Assembly (NCBI RefSeq): GCF_047345415.1
Contig: NZ_JBLFEP010000004.1
Coordinates: 558,001 to 622,000 of the forward strand
Direction: 5' to 3'
DNA length: 64,000 nt
Origin: Maribacter_C sp947494565
GTDB taxonomy: Bacteria; Bacteroidota; Bacteroidia; Flavobacteriales; Flavobacteriaceae
Made by a program: the position numbers and the translations under genes. The notes below the pieces were generated by a model that was not told the origin of the DNA, ran no database searches, and worked only from the letters and a program-made list of their open reading frames with translations. The stretch's first letter is position 1. The number at the start of each line of letters is the position of its first letter. Below, in pieces: positions 27,539 through 35,544 of this stretch.

Positions 27539-29143
27539 ATGAAACCCGTACTTTTTTACTTTGCCCTGTGTTTGGGGTTCTTCTTTTTTTCATGCGCAGA
27601 TAACGCTGCAGAACAGTCCACGAAAAAGAGGCCTAACATTGTGTTTATCATGTCGGACGACCATGCGTATCAAGCCATAAGTGCTTATGATGATCGCTTG
27701 ATACATACCCCGAACATTGATCGCATTGCGAAAAAAGGCATGCGGTTTACGAATGCCTCGGTCACCAATTCCATTTGTGCGCCTTCCCGGGCCGTTATCC
27801 TTACTGGCAGGCATTCACATATCAATGGAAAAATAGACAACCTATCCCCTTTTGACACGACTAATATTACCTTTCCACGTCTATTGCAAAAAGCGGGCTA
27901 CCAGACGGCCATGTTCGGAAAACTACACTTCGGAAACAACCCAAAAGGTTTTGACGAATTCAAGATTCTTCCGGGGCAAGGAGATTACTATAATCCGAAG
28001 TTCCTTACTCAAAAGGGCGATACCACCATTACGGGATACGTTACCGATATCATTACCGATCTAACCTTGGATTGGATGGAAAAACGAAGGGATACGGCCA
28101 AACCATTTCTCTTGATGTACCTGCATAAGGCCCCGCATCGTTCTTGGTTACCGGCCAAACGACACTATCAAAAATTCACTCAAAGGACCTATCCCCTACC
28201 CGAAACCCTATTCGATGATTACCTGACCCGAAGTGAGGCTTCTCGAACCGCTGAAATGGGCATCGGAAAAGATATGTTGCTTCAATACGATCTTAAAATT
28301 CCGAAGGAAATCTTAGATGAACTAGGAATTGAAGAACGTCTTGGAGCTGGAGGGGTCAACCAGTTGAACGAACAGCAAAAAGCGGAATGGGACGCCATTT
28401 ACGGTCCTATAGCCAATACCTTTAAGAAAGAGTTCAAAACCATGAACGACTCCTTATTGACGGTATGGAAATACCAGCGGTACCTGCAGGATTATTTGGG
28501 TACGATTGCGGCCGTAGACGAAAATGTAGGTCGATTGCTCGACTATCTTGACGAAAAAGCACTCAGCGAAAATACCATGGTGATCTATACTTCGGACCAA
28601 GGCTTTTACCTCGGAGAGCACGGATGGTTCGATAAGCGTTTTATGTATCAGGAGTCCTTCAAGACTCCCCTACTCATTAAATGGCCCAATGTCATTACCC
28701 CGAACACAACAGAAGATGAGTTGGTTCAGAATCTCGATTTCGCACAGACCTTTTTAGAGGCCGCAGGGGTAACCTCTCCTGAAGATATGCAGGGTGAAAG
28801 TCTCTTGCCCTTACTGAAAGGAGAAAAAGAGAAATGGACGCGTGATGCGGTGTACTATCACTATTATGAATACCCAGCGGAACATACGGTTAAACGGCAT
28901 TATGGTATCGCCACCAAAGAATTCAAGCTCATCCATTTTTATTATGATATCAATGCGTGGGAGTTGTATGACCTAAAGAAAGACCCTCAAGAAATCAACA
29001 ACGTTTACGACCATCCCTCGTATGCTAAAACGGTACAGGAAATGACCGAAAAACTAAAAGCGATGCGTTTGAAATACAAGGATTCGGATTCGTTGAGCAA
29101 CCAATACATTCGGATGTACAAAGACAAGGGGTGGATTGAATAG
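27539..29143 (+). CDS. Sulfatase lipoprotein (CAPSR type)
   Basis: This is a 534-residue type I sulfatase with a lipobox (FFSC, Cys near residue 20), so it is probably surface or periplasm anchored. The metal site NIVFIMSDDHAYQAISAY is followed by the formylglycine motif CAPSR in SICAPSRAVILTGRHSH. The late motif is VIYTSDQGFYLGEHGWFDKRFMYQES. Overall this resembles the N-acetylglucosamine-6-/multi-substrate S1_11-type sulfatases. It is the second sulfatase in the window with a different active-site form (CGASR upstream at 12.4 kb), suggesting different substrates. A heptamer repeat array starts 5 bp after the stop. Confidence 0.9.
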   Translation: MKPVLFYFALCLGFFFFSCADNAAEQSTKKRPNIVFIMSDDHAYQAISAYDDRLIHTPNIDRIAKKGMRFTNASVTNSICAPSRAVILTGRHSHINGKIDNLSPFDTTNITFPRLLQKAGYQTAMFGKLHFGNNPKGFDEFKILPGQGDYYNPKFLTQKGDTTITGYVTDIITDLTLDWMEKRRDTAKPFLLMYLHKAPHRSWLPAKRHYQKFTQRTYPLPETLFDDYLTRSEASRTAEMGIGKDMLLQYDLKIPKEILDELGIEERLGAGGVNQLNEQQKAEWDAIYGPIANTFKKEFKTMNDSLLTVWKYQRYLQDYLGTIAAVDENVGRLLDYLDEKALSENTMVIYTSDQGFYLGEHGWFDKRFMYQESFKTPLLIKWPNVITPNTTEDELVQNLDFAQTFLEAAGVTSPEDMQGESLLPLLKGEKEKWTRDAVYYHYYEYPAEHTVKRHYGIATKEFKLIHFYYDINAWELYDLKKDPQEINNVYDHPSYAKTVQEMTEKLKAMRLKYKDSDSLSNQYIRMYKDKGWIE

Positions 29144-29147
29144 TTTG

Positions 29148-29235
29148 TAGCCTCTAGCCTCTAGCCTCTAGCCTCTAGCCTCTAGCCTCTAGCCTCTAGC
29201 CTCTAGCCTCTAGCCTCTAGCCTCTAGCCTCTAGC
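29148..29235. repeat. Heptamer tandem array (TAGCCTC)n, array 1
   Basis: About 12.5 uninterrupted copies of the 7-mer TAGCCTC, with no sequence variation between units. It lies between the sulfatase stop and the DUF1801 stop (convergent 3' ends). The same unit recurs at 35434-35533. Confidence 0.95.
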
Positions 29236-29267
29236 TAAAAAACCAAACCTGCGGCACACAATTCGAC

Positions 29268-29627
29268 TTATTTATAGAACTTTTTATGTCGCACGGCGTA
29301 GGCGTCTTGAAGTACTTCGACCAGTACCATATCGTTGATTTCTTCTAAACTCTTATAGCGCAAGGACCGCATAACCTTTCTACCGTCTTTCACCATAAGT
29401 TCTCTATGCACCGTTAGATGGGCCGCATTCCAAAAACAAAGGTCCACGTAATCCTTACTTTGGTTCATATAGCAAAATGGCCTTCCTTCGGTATAAAAAA
29501 AGGGAATCCGATACTTATACTTTAAATCCACGTCGGCCACTGTATGCTCGATTACCGCCTGGAGGTGCAGCAGTATGCTTCGAAAGGGTTCCGATTGTTT
29601 TAAGATGTACGCTTCGGCTGGGTTCAA
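29268..29627 (-). CDS. DUF1801-domain protein
   Basis: The protein has 119 residues. It resembles the YdhG/DUF1801 fold: AYILKQSEPFRSILLHLQAVI at the start, then DLKYKYRIPFFYTEGRPFCYMN and DLCFWNAAHL. DUF1801 proteins are small cytoplasmic proteins of unclear role, related in fold to iron-chaperone-like YdhG. The start at 29627 is the only Met that retains the first helix. Confidence 0.75.
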   Translation of the reverse strand: MNPAEAYILKQSEPFRSILLHLQAVIEHTVADVDLKYKYRIPFFYTEGRPFCYMNQSKDYVDLCFWNAAHLTVHRELMVKDGRKVMRSLRYKSLEEINDMVLVEVLQDAYAVRHKKFYK

Positions 29628-29690
29628 TTTATATTATCATTTAAAATTTTGGAATTGTGCACTGCACAAACCGATAACCTATTGTTCATT

Positions 29691-29712
29691 GCCAACTGCC
29701 AACTGCCAACTG
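29691..29712. repeat. Short heptamer repeat (GCCAACT)3
   Basis: Three tandem copies of GCCAACT in the gap between the DUF1801 gene and the PHP-phosphodiesterase gene. They are followed by the palindromic TAACCGTTA at about 29720. Confidence 0.8.
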
Positions 29713-29829
29713 TTAAATGCTAACCGTTAACGGAACACTATCAACAATTTACCATTTCTTGATCAAAATCAAATTCAATTTTCATACTTTATACCTACTT
29801 TTCAATCACACTTCATAAACCGACCCGAA

Positions 29830-30942
29830 ATGAAAAATTTTGTACTAGCGTTTGCCCTTTTGCTAGGTTGCCAGAGCTTTGCCCAACATTCGCATATTAG
29901 TGAACATGCATTGACCTATCCGAATATTGACGGGTATGTATCCTTGAAAGCCGATTTGCATATCCATACCGTTTTTTCCGATGGTAACGTTTGGCCTACC
30001 ATACGGGTGCAAGAAGCACTTCGCGAGAATCTCGATGCAATTTCGCTTACGGAGCATTTGGAGTATCAACCACATCTAGATGATATTCCCCATCCGGATC
30101 GCAATCGATCGTACAATTTGGCTATGGCCGAAGCCAAGGAACACGATCTGTTGATCGTACATGGATCGGAAATCACCCGTTCGGCTCCCATGGGACATAA
30201 TAATGCTGTTTTTATCAAAGATGCCAATCCATTATTGACCGAAAAGGCCGAAAAGTCTTTCTCCGAAGCCAAGAAACAGCATGCGTTCGTTTTCTGGAAC
30301 CACCCCGCATGGTACGCTCAAAATCCGAAAGGAAATCCGATTTTAAGTGATTTTCAAAAAGAACGGATTAAAAAAGGGGAACTGCATGGCATAGAGGTCA
30401 TCAACTCGGTCGATTACTCCGAAGAGTCGCTTGCATTGGCCTTAGATCAAAATTTGACCATTATGGGTACCAGTGATATTCACGGACTCATTGATTGGGA
30501 TTATACCGAAAAAGGGCATGACCGGCCAATCACCTTGGTTTTTGCCAAGGAAAGGAATTTGGAAAGTATGAAGGAAGCCTTATTCGCTGGGCGAACCGTA
30601 GCCGTCTATAATTCGTTGTTGGTTGGAAAAGCCGAATTCCTCAATCCCTTGGTAAAGGCCAGTATAGAGGTGATCTCGGCGAAATACATTGCCGATACAC
30701 AAATATTGGAAGTACAATTGCAAAATATCTCGAGTAGTGCCCTACTCTTTGAAAACCAGATGGAATATAGTTTCTACAGCAGTTCACCGGTTTTTGAAAT
30801 TCATGCTTTGGGCACCTATACCCTTCGTATCAAGACACTGGAGGAAAAGAAAACCATTGACTTGAAGCTCGAAGCTATTGGAGCATTTACGGCACCTAAG
30901 ACTTCTCCCGTTATCTCGTGGCAAATCTCCGTTGAAGAGTAA
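29830..30942 (+). CDS. PHP-domain phosphodiesterase (Sb-PDE-like)
   Basis: This 370-residue secreted protein has a signal peptide (GCQSFAQ near residue 19). The PHP metal motifs are in order: DLHIHTVFSDG, SLTEHLE, HGSEIT, FWNHPAWY and GTSDIHG, so all expected His/Asp ligands are visible. A ~95-residue C-terminal beta-domain follows. It is predicted to be a periplasmic metal-dependent phosphodiesterase or phosphatase. The Sb-PDE group is known from Bacteroidota. The substrate is not determined. Confidence 0.8.
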   Translation: MKNFVLAFALLLGCQSFAQHSHISEHALTYPNIDGYVSLKADLHIHTVFSDGNVWPTIRVQEALRENLDAISLTEHLEYQPHLDDIPHPDRNRSYNLAMAEAKEHDLLIVHGSEITRSAPMGHNNAVFIKDANPLLTEKAEKSFSEAKKQHAFVFWNHPAWYAQNPKGNPILSDFQKERIKKGELHGIEVINSVDYSEESLALALDQNLTIMGTSDIHGLIDWDYTEKGHDRPITLVFAKERNLESMKEALFAGRTVAVYNSLLVGKAEFLNPLVKASIEVISAKYIADTQILEVQLQNISSSALLFENQMEYSFYSSSPVFEIHALGTYTLRIKTLEEKKTIDLKLEAIGAFTAPKTSPVISWQISVEE

Positions 30943-30990
30943 CTATTGAATTTTTTTTCCGTTTCAACAGGCTAGATTAAAATATTTATT

Positions 30991-30998
30991 TAACTTTG
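30991..30998 (+). promoter_or_regulatory. -7 box of the 31019 operon
   Basis: TAACTTTG matches TAnnTTTG and overlaps the palindrome at 30993-31009, so binding there would block the promoter. Confidence 0.6.
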
Positions 30999-31009
30999 TA
31001 TTTCAAAGT
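30993..31009. promoter_or_regulatory. Palindromic operator 1 (winged-helix regulator)
   Basis: ACTTTGTATTTCAAAGT is a 17-bp near-perfect palindrome (7 of 8 arm pairs) ending 9 bp before the ATG at 31019. An almost identical palindrome and the flanking ACTTTTAAA recur before 32181. Both sites flank the winged-helix gene. Confidence 0.65.
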
Positions 31010-31018
31010 ACTTTTAAA

Positions 31019-31663
31019 ATGGAACCGAATAAATATCTAGAGGACATCACGGAAATCAAGAATATCATGAACCGTTCTTCCCGCTTCATTTCATTGAGTG
31101 GGCTTTCAGGCGTATTGGCAGGAATATATGCGCTCATTGGAGCGGCATTGGCCTATACGCGCTTAAAAATGATGTCAAGCGCCAACTACGAAGGGCTCTC
31201 GGGAAGAAGTTCTTCCCTCTGGGGCACCGATGTGATCCGTGACCTTAGTCTGATTGCAGGGGCCGTAGTTATTCTGGCAGCGGTTACCGGGTTTCTAATG
31301 ACCCTGCGAAAATCAAAGAGGAGCGGAGAGAAAATATGGGATGCTACTAGCAAGCGGTTGGTCGTCAACTTTTTTATCCCTTTGATTTCAGGCGGCATAT
31401 TTTGTTTGGTGTTGATTCAATATGGTCTTCCCGGACTGGTAGCCCCTGCGACCTTAATATTTTACGGACTCGCTTGTATCAATGCCAGTAAATATACTAT
31501 GGGCGATGTACGCTACATGGGATTGGCTTTCTTGCTTATCGGTCTAATCAGTACCCAATTTATCGGATACGGTTTGTATTTTTGGGCCTTGGGCTTTGGT
31601 ATCTTCCATATACTATATGGATCGATGATGTATTTTAAATACGATCGCAATCGCAACCTGTGA
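31019..31663 (+). CDS. Six-TM membrane protein next to winged-helix regulator
   Basis: The 214-residue inner-membrane protein has a cytosolic N-tail (EPNKYLEDITEIKNIMNRSSRF) and about six helices. The basic segment RKSKRSGEKIWDATSKR sits between the third and fourth. I recognise this type of protein as a frequent partner of MarR/ArsR-like regulators in Flavobacteriia, but its role is unknown. It starts 9 bp after operator 1 and precedes the regulator gene (gap 175 bp that carries repeat sequences). Confidence 0.65.
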   Translation: MEPNKYLEDITEIKNIMNRSSRFISLSGLSGVLAGIYALIGAALAYTRLKMMSSANYEGLSGRSSSLWGTDVIRDLSLIAGAVVILAAVTGFLMTLRKSKRSGEKIWDATSKRLVVNFFIPLISGGIFCLVLIQYGLPGLVAPATLIFYGLACINASKYTMGDVRYMGLAFLLIGLISTQFIGYGLYFWALGFGIFHILYGSMMYFKYDRNRNL

Positions 31664-31767
31664 AACCCATTCGTAAAATGGTTGTACCGAAACGTTTGTT
31701 CAAGTGAAACCAAAAACTATCGGTTAGCGCAGAGTCAAGGGTATCAATTCGAAGAAAATGAACTACT

Positions 31768-31791
31768 GTCAGTTCGAGCGCAGTCGAAAAC
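31768..31791. repeat. Flavobacterial intergenic repeat, TTCGAGCGCAGTCGAA type
   Basis: The sequence contains CAGTTCGAGCGCAGTCGA, a motif I know as a dispersed intergenic repeat in Bacteroidota genomes. It is one copy here, between the membrane protein and the regulator. Confidence 0.5.
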
Positions 31792-31804
31792 GAGTTAGCG
31801 TTAA

Positions 31805-31834
31805 GAGTTAGGAGTTAGGAGTTAGGAGTTAGGA
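31805..31834. repeat. Heptamer array (GAGTTAG)4 abutting a start codon
   Basis: Four tandem GAGTTAG units end about 5 bp before the ATG of the winged-helix gene at 31839. The last units supply GGAG/AGGA sequences in the Shine-Dalgarno position. Confidence 0.9.
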
Positions 31835-31838
31835 AAAA

Positions 31839-32129
31839 ATGAGTTTAATCGATAACATCAACAAAGCATTCGACCACCGCATACGGCTGGGCATCATGTC
31901 CGTTCTAATGGTGAACGACCATGCCGATTTCAAGATGCTAAAGGAACTTTTAGGCGCTACGGATGGAAATTTGGCCAGTCATGCCAAGGCACTGGAAAAG
32001 GCAGCCTATATTCAAGTGGAAAAACAATTTATCGGTCGCAAACCCAATACCCGATATGCTGCCACTAAACTGGGCAAGGCCGAATTCAAGAAGCATATCG
32101 ATGCCCTTGAAAAATTAATAGGCAAGTAA
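31839..32129 (+). CDS. Winged-helix transcriptional regulator
   Basis: The 96-residue protein is one wHTH domain: helix AFDHRIRLGIMSVLMVN, helix-turn DFKMLKELLGATDGNLASHAKALEKA (recognition helix around residues 40-56) and wing FIGRKPNTRYAATKLGK. It resembles the ArsR/PadR-like small regulators of the transcriptional-regulator DUF that pairs with membrane proteins in Flavobacteriia. It probably represses both flanking units through the matching palindromes at 30993 and 32148 (inference). The start is set by the repeat-borne AGGA just upstream. Confidence 0.85.
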   Translation: MSLIDNINKAFDHRIRLGIMSVLMVNDHADFKMLKELLGATDGNLASHAKALEKAAYIQVEKQFIGRKPNTRYAATKLGKAEFKKHIDALEKLIGK

Positions 32130-32147
32130 TATTTTTTTTATCATTTT

Positions 32148-32164
32148 ACTTTGAAATTCAAAGT
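32148..32164. promoter_or_regulatory. Palindromic operator 2 (winged-helix regulator)
   Basis: ACTTTGAAATTCAAAGT is a perfect palindrome (8-1-8, extending to 9-1-9 with flanking T/A). It lies 16 bp before the start at 32181. It shares arms and the following ACTTTTAAA with operator 1, and overlaps a -7-like TTACTTTG. Confidence 0.7.
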
Positions 32165-32180
32165 ACTTTTAAATACTATA

Positions 32181-32633
32181 ATGAGAGCTATTTTTTTAGA
32201 AAAACTTTATGAATGGAGTCTAATGCCCTACCAGGCACTCAAAAAGAACGAGCCTTGGGCATTGGAGATCGAGGACTTGCTCCAATATCCAAATCCCACC
32301 TTGGGCTATCAAATGGGTCGTTTTTTACTCCATCACAATTTTACCCTTCAAGAAAAATTGGAGAATCACGATGTCTTTCACGTGCTCACCGGCACGGGCA
32401 TTACGGTACCAGAAGAAATCAGCATGCAGTTCTACCTCCTGGGCAACGGAAAGCGAAGTATGTATCTCTTTTCGGTCATCTTTCTAGGGGCTTTGCTCTA
32501 TCCTGATAAGTTGCCGATGTTCTTTGTAAAATACCGTCGTGGTAAAACTTCATTGCCCTTTCACCAAATTGATTTTTTCAAACTCTTGAACCAGCCCATA
32601 GCCCGAATCAAAGACACTTTTTTAATTCAATAA
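32181..32633 (+). CDS. Coq4-like protein
   Basis: The protein has 150 residues with start 32181 (MRAIFLEKLYEW). An upstream in-frame ATG at 32151 lies inside operator 2 and is rejected. The Coq4 signature HDVFHVLTG, followed by Glu 11 residues later (TGITVPE), supplies the metal motif HDxxH-x(10-11)-E. Coq4 in eukaryotes is needed for ubiquinone biosynthesis. Flavobacteria use menaquinone, so the role here is probably different. It is the first gene of a membrane-protein operon that runs to about 35443. Confidence 0.75.
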   Translation: MRAIFLEKLYEWSLMPYQALKKNEPWALEIEDLLQYPNPTLGYQMGRFLLHHNFTLQEKLENHDVFHVLTGTGITVPEEISMQFYLLGNGKRSMYLFSVIFLGALLYPDKLPMFFVKYRRGKTSLPFHQIDFFKLLNQPIARIKDTFLIQ

Positions 32634-32644
32634 GCCCTTCGATC

Positions 32645-32935
32645 ATGAAAAATAGCTTTGCATACCGCATCAACTACCTCGCTGTTCTCATAGCCATTGG
32701 AAGCTTTGTACTGGGTACTTTATGCCTCCTGTTATTTAAAGCCAGTGGAGATACCGGTTTTGTAGGCATCGGCTACTGCTATACACTTCTAGCGGCCTTT
32801 GTGAACACGATAACCTTATTTGTGGTGCTTGTCAACGGCCTGATCCACTATAAAGACTATGTCGAACACTTGAAGGCCCTTTTTGTCATACTTCTCAACA
32901 TTCCCATTGTTTGTCTATACCTAGAACTCCTATAA
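32645..32935 (+). CDS. Small three-TM membrane protein (paralogue of 34480)
   Basis: The 96-residue protein has three predicted helices. The end (IHYKDYVEHLKALFVILLNIPIV split at FVILLN) parallels LTNFRDIHEHVMTLIIVLMNFPIA in the 98-residue protein at 34480-34776, so the two are paralogues within one operon. It lies 11 bp after the Coq4-like gene and 2 bp before the next small gene. Function unknown. Confidence 0.65.
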   Translation: MKNSFAYRINYLAVLIAIGSFVLGTLCLLLFKASGDTGFVGIGYCYTLLAAFVNTITLFVVLVNGLIHYKDYVEHLKALFVILLNIPIVCLYLELL

Positions 32936-32937
32936 AA

Positions 32938-33090
32938 ATGAGACTAAAACACTTAAAAAATCGAACCCTGTATTCAGAATTATTCTTGAGCGTTGGCTTT
33001 GTTTTGGTATTGCTCGCCGTACGCATCAAGCAGTCCTTGGCCTATATCCATAAAGCCCTATTGTCCACTTTTAAAAACCATAACCTATGA
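32938..33090 (+). CDS. 50-residue small membrane protein
   Basis: This is a short gene (50 codons plus TGA) that fits tightly into the operon. It begins 2 bp after the previous stop, and its TGA overlaps the next ATG as ATGA at 33087-33090. The product starts MRLKHLKNRTLYSELF and has one hydrophobic segment (LSVGFVLVLLAV, about residues 18-29), then a basic tail IKQSLAYIHKALLSTFKNHNL. The perfect packing is the main evidence that it is translated. Confidence 0.6.
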   Translation: MRLKHLKNRTLYSELFLSVGFVLVLLAVRIKQSLAYIHKALLSTFKNHNL

Positions 33091-34496
33091 ATATTCATAT
33101 AAAATCCATTGTATCGGCCTTGGCCTTTAGCCTATTGTTCTACAGTAAAAGTTTTGGCCTGAACCTTTTTTTGATTTCCATTGTAGTGGTCGCACTGGTG
33201 TCCACCATCGGGAAAAACCGCTTCATTTCGTGGCGGTACTCATTTGTATATGTCACAACCGCCATTTTCGTATTTCTCAATCCCACCGGCTTTACCATTT
33301 TTGTTCATTTTATGGCTTTTATGGTCTTTGTCGGCAAATCGATTTCCCAAAAAAGCTCCGTGTATCTCAGCTGGTTTGTAGGATGCATTAACATGACGGC
33401 CGCATCAGTAGCCAACTATGTTCAAAACCAAGATAAACCGGAAAAAAAGGAGTCGGGGAAAATTTCTCCCAAACTAGGAAACCGCCTTAAGGGTGGAATC
33501 GTCGCAACGGCTTTGCTCTTCCTTTTTGGGATGCTGTACAAGAATGCCAACCCTGTTTTTGGAAACCTCATTGCTCAAATCGATCTTGATTTCATCAGTA
33601 TTCCCTGGTTATTCTTCACGTTCTTGGGATACCTCATTTTTCTACACCTCCTACGCCCTTTCAATGCGCAGGAATTGGTGGATTTCGACTTGGCTCAAAA
33701 GAACGAATTGGAAAAACCTGCTGAGCTGACCCTCATCGGGGAAAAGAAACAATTGGAAAGTGAGCATACGTTAGGAAGCATGGTATTTCTGGCCCTGAAC
33801 CTTCTGCTTCTCCTTTTCCTAGTAACGGATGTGATCTATCTTTTGGATCAAACGACGATCTCGAATGCGGAGTATTCCCAAGCCGTGCACCAAGGGGTCT
33901 ATGCCCTGATGTTTTCCGTCGTATGCGCTATCGTGCTCATTCTGTACTTCTTTCGGGGCAACCTTAACTTCTTTCGAGGAAACCACCGCATCAAGATATT
34001 CACTTACGTATGGATCGCATTAAATGTCATTCTGGTCGTATTTACCGCCTACAAGAACTACACCTATGTAGAAGCACTAGGGCTTACCTACAAGCGTATT
34101 GGTGTATTTGTTTACCTGGCACTGACTTTAACCGGATTGATTACGGCTTATATCAAGGTGACGGAGGTTAAAAATTTCATCTATTTACTGCGTACCAATA
34201 TGGCTACCATCTTTGCCTTTTTGTTTTTAAGCGCTAGCATTCCTTGGGATAGGGCCATTACAGGGTACAATCTGAACACCATTGAAAAGCCGGATATCAA
34301 TTATCTTATTGGCCTTGGGGAAAGCAATAGCGAACAACTCTATTCCTATACCAAGAAAAATAGGCTTGAGACGAATACGGCGGATAGCATCAATGATAAA
34401 TACAAGGCGTTCGTAGAAAAACAGTCTCAAAAAACCTGGCAGGAATATACGTTGTATCAAATCACAAAAACAAAATCAAATGATGGTTCTTTTTAA
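33087..34496 (+). CDS. DUF4173-like polytopic membrane protein
   Basis: The 469-residue inner-membrane protein has about 11-12 helices. The late block YVEALGLTYKRIGVFVYLAL then LTGLITAYIKV is the signature I associate with DUF4173 (and related DUF4153). The cytosolic loop around residues 115-130 is charged (DKPEKKESGKISPK). The C-terminal ~70 residues are soluble (NYLIGLGESNSEQLYSYTKKNR). The start overlaps the upstream 50-aa gene and the 3' end overlaps the next gene by 17 bp. Function unknown. Confidence 0.75.
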   Translation: MNIHIKSIVSALAFSLLFYSKSFGLNLFLISIVVVALVSTIGKNRFISWRYSFVYVTTAIFVFLNPTGFTIFVHFMAFMVFVGKSISQKSSVYLSWFVGCINMTAASVANYVQNQDKPEKKESGKISPKLGNRLKGGIVATALLFLFGMLYKNANPVFGNLIAQIDLDFISIPWLFFTFLGYLIFLHLLRPFNAQELVDFDLAQKNELEKPAELTLIGEKKQLESEHTLGSMVFLALNLLLLLFLVTDVIYLLDQTTISNAEYSQAVHQGVYALMFSVVCAIVLILYFFRGNLNFFRGNHRIKIFTYVWIALNVILVVFTAYKNYTYVEALGLTYKRIGVFVYLALTLTGLITAYIKVTEVKNFIYLLRTNMATIFAFLFLSASIPWDRAITGYNLNTIEKPDINYLIGLGESNSEQLYSYTKKNRLETNTADSINDKYKAFVEKQSQKTWQEYTLYQITKTKSNDGSF

Positions 34497-34776
34497 ACAC
34501 CGATGGAACCGCATTTCGGTTCGCATCGCCTGTTTCAGTTTCTTTTTGGGCACACTGCTCATGCTCATCGCTTTAATGGCCGAAAATGACCTTATACGAA
34601 CCCTAGGAATCGTGTTTCTGGTGCTTTATGTTCCAGTGACAATCGTGTTGTTATTCATCCTATTTGTCACGGCACTTACCAATTTCAGGGATATTCATGA
34701 GCATGTGATGACCTTGATCATCGTGTTGATGAACTTTCCGATCGCTTTAGTATATCTCTACTTTTTAAATCCTTAA
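34480..34776 (+). CDS. Small three-TM membrane protein (paralogue of 32645)
   Basis: The 98-residue protein has three predicted helices and the same plan as 32645-32935: a basic start RWNRISVRIA, then a FFLGTLLMLI helix, and the final FRDIHEHVMTLIIVLMNFPIALVYLY. It overlaps the end of the DUF4173-like gene by 17 bp and precedes the DUF1361 gene by 4 bp. Confidence 0.65.
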   Translation: MMVLFKHRWNRISVRIACFSFFLGTLLMLIALMAENDLIRTLGIVFLVLYVPVTIVLLFILFVTALTNFRDIHEHVMTLIIVLMNFPIALVYLYFLNP

Positions 34777-34780
34777 TACC

Positions 34781-35443
34781 ATGAAAATCCATACTATAAA
34801 ACTTTCCGAATACGGTATTCTATATTTCAATCTATGTCTTTCCATAGGTTTTGCCTTGTTGCTCTTGTTCTTCAGGGTACACTTAACGGATAGCCGATTT
34901 TATCTCTTTTTGGTCTGGAACCTATTTTTGGCGGGAATTCCATTTGCGATAACGCAGCTCTTTAAAATGAGCGACACCATGCGCTCCATTCGAAGTATTG
35001 GTTTCTTGGGATTCGCCGCTTGGCTTCTGTTCTTGCCCAACAGTCCGTATATCATCACCGATTTGGTGCATTTACACAATGATCGCTCCAGTCTGGTTTG
35101 GGTCGACCTGTTTCTGGTGTTCGTCTTCGCTTTCAATGGATTGTTATTGGGATTATTATCCATGTTGGATATGTATACCTTAATTAGCCAACGTTACGGA
35201 AACCGAGTTGCGAAATACACCTTGTTCAAAGTCTGTTTGCTAAGTGGTTATGGCATCTACCTAGGGCGGTTCTTGCGTTTCAATTCTTGGGATATCACAA
35301 CGAAGCCCCTTACCCTTTTTTATCAAATCGTTCATAGTTTAAGAGAACCGAATGTATGGGCATTCAGCTTTGCCTTCGGTGGCTTTCTGTGGATTTTGTT
35401 TTCGGTATTACAATCCGTACTGGTGAAAAAAAATAGCCTCTAG
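34781..35443 (+). CDS. DUF1361 membrane protein
   Basis: The 220-residue protein has about seven helices. The conserved DUF1361 core WLLFLPNSPYIITDLVHL is followed by VWVDLFLVF and YGIYLGRFLRFNSWD. Function unknown. The last three codons (Asn-Ser-Leu) and the TAG stop at 35441-35443 come from the (TAGCCTC)n array, which has therefore grown into, or defined, the 3' end of the gene. Confidence 0.8.
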   Translation: MKIHTIKLSEYGILYFNLCLSIGFALLLLFFRVHLTDSRFYLFLVWNLFLAGIPFAITQLFKMSDTMRSIRSIGFLGFAAWLLFLPNSPYIITDLVHLHNDRSSLVWVDLFLVFVFAFNGLLLGLLSMLDMYTLISQRYGNRVAKYTLFKVCLLSGYGIYLGRFLRFNSWDITTKPLTLFYQIVHSLREPNVWAFSFAFGGFLWILFSVLQSVLVKKNSL

Positions 35444-35533
35444 CCTCTAGCCTCTAGCCTCTAGCCTCTAGCCTCTAGCCTCTAGCCTCTAGCCTCTAGC
35501 CTCTAGCCTCTAGCCTCTAGCCTCTAGCCTCTA
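35434..35533. repeat. Heptamer tandem array (TAGCCTC)n, array 2
   Basis: About 14 uninterrupted copies of the same 7-mer as array 1. The array spans the DUF1361 stop codon and ends 11 bp before the ATG of the DUF2809 gene at 35545. Confidence 0.95.
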
Positions 35534-35544
35534 ATTCAAAAAAA

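Noticed and set aside
29148..29235. (TAGCCTC)n array as a CRISPR array
   Set aside because: The units are 7 bp, contiguous and without spacers, and no cas gene is near. It is a simple tandem repeat.
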